A stretch of 9,051 nucleotides of DNA from Halococcaceae archaeon. GTDB lineage: Archaea; Halobacteriota; Halobacteria; Halobacteriales; Halalkalicoccaceae. Below are positions 6,144 through 9,051 of the stretch, one piece after another; position 1 is the first letter of the stretch; each line of letters opens with the position of its first letter. Made by a program: the position numbers and the translations under genes. The notes under the pieces are model-generated. The model was not told where the DNA came from. It saw only the letters and a program-made list of their open reading frames with translations, and made no database searches. The stretch spans positions 1 to 9,051 of the forward strand of contig SKXI01000377.1 of NCBI GenBank assembly GCA_007128515.1. The letters run 5' to 3'.

Positions 6144-6826
6144 GCGGGGAGAGCTACGCCGCGTACGCGGCCGACCGCGAGGCCGCGCCTTTCACCGAGT
6201 GGCTCAGGGAGCGCTCGGAACCGACGTGGACGGAGGCAGTGAACCACCGCTTCACCCGGGAGCTCGGCGACGGAACGATCGAGGACGGGGTCTTTTCGAG
6301 GTATCTGATACAGGACTACGCGTTCGTCGGAACGCTCGTCTCGCTCGTGGGGCACGGGATCGGCCAGGCCCCGTCGATGGCGGAGAAGCGCCGGCTCGTC
6401 GAGTTCGCGGACGCGATCACCGACGACGAGGACGACTACTTCGCCCGGTCGTTTGACGCGCTCTCGGTGCCCGAGAACGACCGAGTCGACCCCCGGAAAC
6501 ACGCGGTGACCGCCGGCTTCGAGGACCTGCTCCTGCGGGCCGCGCGCGAGGGTGGCTACGCGGAGACGCTGGCGGTGCTCGTCCCGGTCGAGTGGGTCTA
6601 CCTGGAGTGGGCGACGGCAGTCGAGGAGTACCCCAAACCCTTCTACCTCGCGGAGTGGGTCGAACTCCACGACGACCCGGGGTTCGAGGCGGTCGTCACC
6701 TGGCTCCGGGAGCAGCTCGACAGCGAGGGGCCGACCCTCTCCCCACGGCGGCAGGAACGGGTCGCGGGGCTGTTCACCCGAGCCGTGGAGTACGAGGTGG
6801 CCTTCTTCGAGATGGTCTACGAGTAG
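6140..6826 (+). CDS. TenA family protein, Glu type (TenA_E-like)
   Basis: A 228-residue paralogue of the preceding TenA. It starts at a GTG overlapping the previous stop by four bases (GTGA), preceded by a strong Shine-Dalgarno; the frame is open further upstream, but that stretch is the shadow of the first tenA. Conserved TenA features are YLIQDYAFVGTLV (55-67, Asp59), the helix LVPVEWVYLEWA (147-158), and EYEVAFFEMVYE at the C-terminus. The catalytic Cys position is Val150, with Glu151 beside it, which matches the TenA_E class. Plant TenA_E enzymes hydrolyse formylated aminopyrimidine and aminopyrimidine from thiamine breakdown, so the two proteins may catalyse successive salvage steps or form a mixed complex (inference). 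Confidence 0.88.
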   Translation: MSGESYAAYAADREAAPFTEWLRERSEPTWTEAVNHRFTRELGDGTIEDGVFSRYLIQDYAFVGTLVSLVGHGIGQAPSMAEKRRLVEFADAITDDEDDYFARSFDALSVPENDRVDPRKHAVTAGFEDLLLRAAREGGYAETLAVLVPVEWVYLEWATAVEEYPKPFYLAEWVELHDDPGFEAVVTWLREQLDSEGPTLSPRRQERVAGLFTRAVEYEVAFFEMVYE

Positions 6827-6850
6827 GTCGGTGAGGACGATACCAACCGG

Positions 6851-6856
6851 TTTAGG
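6851..6856 (+). promoter_or_regulatory. TATA-like box for the TIM-barrel-like gene
   Basis: TTTAGG is centred about 26 nt before the ATG at 6879, in a 52-nt gap. The third gene may therefore have its own leaderless promoter as well as read-through from the tenA pair. Confidence 0.5.
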
Positions 6857-6878
6857 CCCCCGAGGGCGAACGGACGGT

Positions 6879-7703
6879 ATGTACGGCGTCGTGACGCGCA
6901 ACGAGGAGGAGGTGACCTGGCCCGAGTTCGACCTCGGCTTCTACGAGGTGAAAGACGTCACCGGCCGGGCCGCCCAGCCGATCCCCGAGGCGGTGAACAT
7001 GGTCTCGTGTTTCGGGGACAGTTCGGCGGCGGAGAGTTCGCCCGAACTCGTTCCGGTGGACGAGGAGGGCAACAGAGCGACCAGGGAACAGCCGTACTTC
7101 GACTGGGGCTACGTCTGTCCGAGCCGCGAGCGGTACAGAGAGGGGCTGTTGGAGATCGTCTCGGACGCCGCCGCGGCGAACGAGGACGTCCGGCTCGACG
7201 ACGTGGGCTTTCCCCGCCAGGGCTACTGTCACTGCGAGGTCTGTCGCGAGCGCTTCGCCGAGAGCGGGTACGACGAGTGGGGCGAGTGGCGCGCGTCGGT
7301 GATCACGGGCTTCGTCACCGACGCGACGGAGAGGATCCCCGGTCGGACCTACTTCACGCTCTACCCCGACCCGTATCCGGGCCACCTCTACGACCGGGCG
7401 GGTCTCGACCTCGCGGCGCTCGAACCCCACGTCGACGAGTTCGTCGTCCCGCTCTACGACATGGCCTACTCGACGACCTACTGGCTGGAGGTGATCGCGA
7501 GCGGGTTCGAGAGCCTCCTGGAGACGCCCTTCAGCGTCGAACTCTACGCCGTGGACGTCGACATCGACCGGCTGATCCACGCGGCGGAGGTGGCCGCGGA
7601 GTACGGAACGGACGTCTTCTTCGGCTACGACGCCTCGAACGCGCAGGCGGCGCTCAGACGGATGAGAGCGGACGCGAACGAGGGCGTCTCACACGGGACC
7701 TGA
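6879..7703 (+). CDS. Uncharacterised protein resembling a glycosidase-like TIM barrel, with Cys cluster
   Basis: A 274-residue soluble protein without a signal peptide. It is not assignable to a characterised family. The order of motifs resembles the hypothetical glycosyl-hydrolase (GHL/COG1649-like) barrels: WGYVCPSRERYREGLLEIV (a Pro-Ser-x-x-Tyr stretch before a helix), then a strand end with paired acids VRLDDVGFP (104-112) followed by a cysteine-rich loop CHCEVC (Cys117, 119, 122). Further strands are TYFTLYPDPYPG, EFVVPLYDMAY, FSVELYAVDVD and DVFFGYDASN. Cys44 and Cys80 add to the cluster; metal binding is possible. The Asp pair could be catalytic, but no activity is shown. It follows the tenA pair in the same direction after 52 nt, which hints at a linked role. 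The ATG at 6879 is chosen from the promoter spacing. Confidence 0.7.
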   Translation: MYGVVTRNEEEVTWPEFDLGFYEVKDVTGRAAQPIPEAVNMVSCFGDSSAAESSPELVPVDEEGNRATREQPYFDWGYVCPSRERYREGLLEIVSDAAAANEDVRLDDVGFPRQGYCHCEVCRERFAESGYDEWGEWRASVITGFVTDATERIPGRTYFTLYPDPYPGHLYDRAGLDLAALEPHVDEFVVPLYDMAYSTTYWLEVIASGFESLLETPFSVELYAVDVDIDRLIHAAEVAAEYGTDVFFGYDASNAQAALRRMRADANEGVSHGT

Positions 7704-7728
7704 TCGGGGCGCTGGTCCGCCGATCAGG
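7699..7728. terminator. Inverted repeat spanning both stop codons of convergent genes
   Basis: CCTGATCGG (7699-7707) and CCGATCAGG (7720-7728) form a perfect 9-bp stem with a 12-nt loop. One arm contains the TGA of the gene ending at 7703 and the other the TGA of the minus-strand gene ending at 7724. A shared, bidirectional terminator-like hairpin is the simplest reading; no U-tract follows on either strand. Confidence 0.55.
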
Positions 7729-8287
7729 GCTCGAACCGTCGCTCGCGCCAGCGAAGCAGGTCCGCTCGGTCCCTCGTGTCCTCCGGGAGGTCGGCGAACC
7801 ACGCCGCCTCCGATATCTCGCCGTCGGGGTCGGAGACGGTCGGCTCGATCGTTTCGGCCTGTGCTGCGAACACCGGCAGCACGCCCCATGTCGTGTACTG
7901 CGCGCACTCGATCCCGATCCGGGTGAGGACGGCGAGACCGTCGTAGCTGACCTCGACGCCGGCCTCCTCGGCCAGTTCGCGGCGGGCCGCCTCCTGAAAC
8001 TCCTCGTCGGCCTCCACTTCGCCGCCCGGGAGCACCCACATGTCGATCCCCTCGTGGCGGACGAGCAGGAGCGAGCCGTCGGGTCGATAGACGATCGTGT
8101 GAGCGCCGTACGGTGCGCCCGTTCCGGCGACGCGGTCGACGAGCGTGCGAAAGCGTCGGCGCGAGACGTGACGGCCACGCTCGAACTCCAGGTCGGGATC
8201 GTAGCGCTCGGTGAGCCGGTGGTACGCCTGTTCGGCCTGCTGGTTCGCCTCGCTCGCGCGAAACCAGAGTTCGTTGACGGTCGTCAT
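7724..8287 (-). CDS. Nudix hydrolase
   Basis: A 187-residue cytoplasmic hydrolase of nucleoside-diphosphate-linked substrates. The Nudix box GX5EX7REUXEEXGU is perfect at residues 89-111 (from GEVEADE to RELAEEAGV), so metal-dependent hydrolysis is expected. An N-terminal helical region (1-58; NELWFRASEANQQAEQAYHRL) precedes the Nudix fold (about 60-165; GAHTIVYRPDGSLLLVRH, then MWVLPGG). The extension resembles that of other haloarchaeal Nudix proteins, but the substrate (for example ADP-ribose, a nucleotide or a capped RNA) cannot be read from the sequence. It converges on the TIM-barrel-like gene with 20 bp between stops and diverges from the small SH3-like gene. No strong TATA box is seen upstream of its ATG. 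Confidence 0.92.
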   Translation of the reverse strand: MTTVNELWFRASEANQQAEQAYHRLTERYDPDLEFERGRHVSRRRFRTLVDRVAGTGAPYGAHTIVYRPDGSLLLVRHEGIDMWVLPGGEVEADEEFQEAARRELAEEAGVEVSYDGLAVLTRIGIECAQYTTWGVLPVFAAQAETIEPTVSDPDGEISEAAWFADLPEDTRDRADLLRWRERRFEP

Positions 8288-8365
8288 CGTCTCTGCGGTG
8301 GGTCGTGTTCCGGTCCGCTCGATCCGTTCATGACCGAGGGAGGGGCGGGCGACGCAATAACGCTT

Positions 8366-8388
8366 CGACCGACGGGGAGAAACGGTCG
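8366..8388. repeat. Inverted repeat beside the promoter of the small SH3-like gene
   Basis: CGACCG (8366-8371) and CGGTCG (8383-8388) flank 11 nt and end one base before a GTTTTTACG box. It lies between divergent genes, so a terminator is unlikely; a regulator-binding site next to the TATA box is possible. Confidence 0.3.
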
Positions 8389-8397
8389 GTTTTTACG
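8389..8397 (+). promoter_or_regulatory. TATA box for the small SH3-like gene
   Basis: GTTTTTACG is centred about 26 nt before the ATG at 8420. A GGAGGGG run at 8412-8418 sits only one base before the ATG, too close for a normal Shine-Dalgarno, so a leaderless start is the better explanation. Confidence 0.55.
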
Positions 8398-8419
8398 CGA
8401 CCGCCAGGTACGGAGGGGT

Positions 8420-8611
8420 ATGAGCTTCGAGGAAGACGATCGCGTGGTGCTCTCGGACGATCACAGCGAGTTCGACGGCGAGGAGGGCACCGTCACGCAG
8501 GTGATGGAGACGATGTTCGGCGACGCGACCTACACCGTGAGCTTCGAGGAGGGCCAGGAGACGGGCGTCCCCGCCGACGCCCTCTCGGCGGCCGACGAGA
8601 CCGAAGAGTAG
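8420..8611 (+). CDS. Small acidic SH3-like (KOW-like) protein of unknown function
   Basis: A 63-residue protein, shorter than most annotated genes but well supported by a promoter at the right distance and by haloarchaeal acidic composition. The pattern EEDDRVVLSDD, EEGTVTQV, TYTVSFEEGQ, GVPADAL suggests a five-strand SH3-like barrel, of the kind seen in KOW or DUF1918-type proteins: a polar turn, a GxV strand, then a strand with a hydrophobic-alternating pattern. No catalytic residues or cysteines are present. It probably binds a protein or nucleic acid, but this is inference. It lies 9 nt before an RNA-binding protein gene and is likely cotranscribed with it. Confidence 0.75.
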   Translation: MSFEEDDRVVLSDDHSEFDGEEGTVTQVMETMFGDATYTVSFEEGQETGVPADALSAADETEE

Positions 8612-8620
8612 CGAGACGGG

Positions 8621-9049
8621 ATGGCAAGCGTACCGCTTCACTACGTCGATCTCCGGGCGTTCTGTTACGTCACGGAGGACGACAAACGCGTCGAGGACGC
8701 ACTGCGAACCTACCTCCCGGAGGGGTTCCCGATCGAACGGGCGGAGACCGAGGGCTTTCACGGCGACCGTATCCTCGTCCTCTCCGCACGCGTCGAGACC
8801 GCCGACGAGATCCGCGTCGTCCTCGACCGTCTCCGCGAGCTCCCGGACCTCGGGACGGTCGAGGCCGAACTCGACGAACGAGTGACCGAGAACTGCGAGT
8901 TCTACCTGGTTCTCGACAAGCAGGCGGCGTTTCGCGGCGAGGTCGCCCGCGGCGACGGGCTCACCCTCCGTGCGAAGGTCGAGGCCTACCCCGCGAAGAA
9001 GGACGCTGCGGTCGAGAACGTCCGACGGGTGCTCGCGGGCGAGTACTGA
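8621..9049 (+). CDS. Archaeal RNA-binding protein of the COG1325 / DUF54 family
   Basis: A complete 142-residue protein that ends just inside the window edge. Family features are an N-terminal segment VPLHYVDLRAFCYVTEDDKRVEDAL, the loop TEGFHGDRILVL (43-54; most relatives have a GNPI-like ending here), the strand FYLVLDKQAAFRGE (94-107), and GDGLTLRAKVEAYPAKKDAAV (111-131), whose Lys/Arg face could contact RNA. Members are annotated as RNA-binding or exosome-associated on comparative grounds; a biochemical role is not firmly established. The ATG is 9 nt after the previous stop, with only a weak GGG-type sequence before it, so it is probably expressed from the upstream promoter. Confidence 0.85.
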   Translation: MASVPLHYVDLRAFCYVTEDDKRVEDALRTYLPEGFPIERAETEGFHGDRILVLSARVETADEIRVVLDRLRELPDLGTVEAELDERVTENCEFYLVLDKQAAFRGEVARGDGLTLRAKVEAYPAKKDAAVENVRRVLAGEY

Positions 9050-9051
9050 TC

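Noticed and set aside
5450..6826. A single 458-codon open frame that could be read as a long TenA fusion protein
   Set aside because: Its first 230 codons lie over the first tenA in another frame and give an Arg/Gly-rich shadow; the TenA homology starts at the GTG at 6140, which has its own Shine-Dalgarno.
8366..8395. Hairpin followed by a T run, resembling an intrinsic terminator
   Set aside because: It lies between divergent genes, with nothing ending there on the plus strand, and the T run sits at the right distance to be the TATA box of the next gene.
7007..8611. A 534-codon open frame across the TIM-barrel-like, Nudix and small SH3-like genes
   Set aside because: Most of it is out-of-frame or antisense to well-supported genes; only the last 63 codons, from 8420, look like a real haloarchaeal protein.

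Overview
The window comes from a haloarchaeon (class Halobacteria). The DNA is GC-rich, the proteins are very acidic (Asp/Glu-rich), two secreted lipoproteins begin with twin-arginine signal peptides and a lipobox cysteine, and many genes have a TATA-like T-rich box about 26-28 nt before the start codon, as expected for leaderless transcripts. I could not settle on a genus. Eleven complete protein genes are supported, plus the second member of a TenA pair that begins at a GTG inside the end of the first (12 CDS in all). No tRNA, rRNA, CRISPR array or transposase is visible.

Layout. 58-699: Tat lipoprotein with an Asp-rich repeat linker and a thioredoxin-fold domain lacking the catalytic cysteines. 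843-1982: large acidic SlyD-like FKBP prolyl isomerase. 2076-2705 (minus): RAD55/KaiC-like protein with a ruined Walker A motif. 2848-4220: pyrB-pyrI, aspartate transcarbamoylase. 4259-5419: HtrA/DegP-type serine protease lipoprotein. 5478-6143 and 6140-6826: overlapping pair of TenA-family proteins, one with the active-site Cys and one of the Glu (TenA_E-like) type. 6879-7703: uncharacterised protein resembling a glycosidase-type TIM barrel, with a Cys cluster. 7724-8287 (minus): Nudix hydrolase. 8420-8611 and 8621-9049: small SH3-like acidic protein, then an archaeal RNA-binding (COG1325-type) protein.

How they work together. Two units have clear pathway logic. pyrBI supplies both subunits of ATCase for pyrimidine synthesis. 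The tenA pair probably salvages the pyrimidine half of degraded thiamine; the following gene may belong to the same unit, but its role is unknown. The other genes look like housekeeping or envelope functions placed side by side.

The most notable non-coding signal is a pair of related ~76-78 bp elements (701-776 and 1996-2073). Each is bounded by inverted CTGCTGT/ACAGCAG arms, and together they bracket the FKBP gene. A second striking structure is a perfect 9-bp inverted repeat (7699-7728) whose two arms carry the stop codons of two convergent genes. No clearly new multi-gene defence or mobile system is evident.
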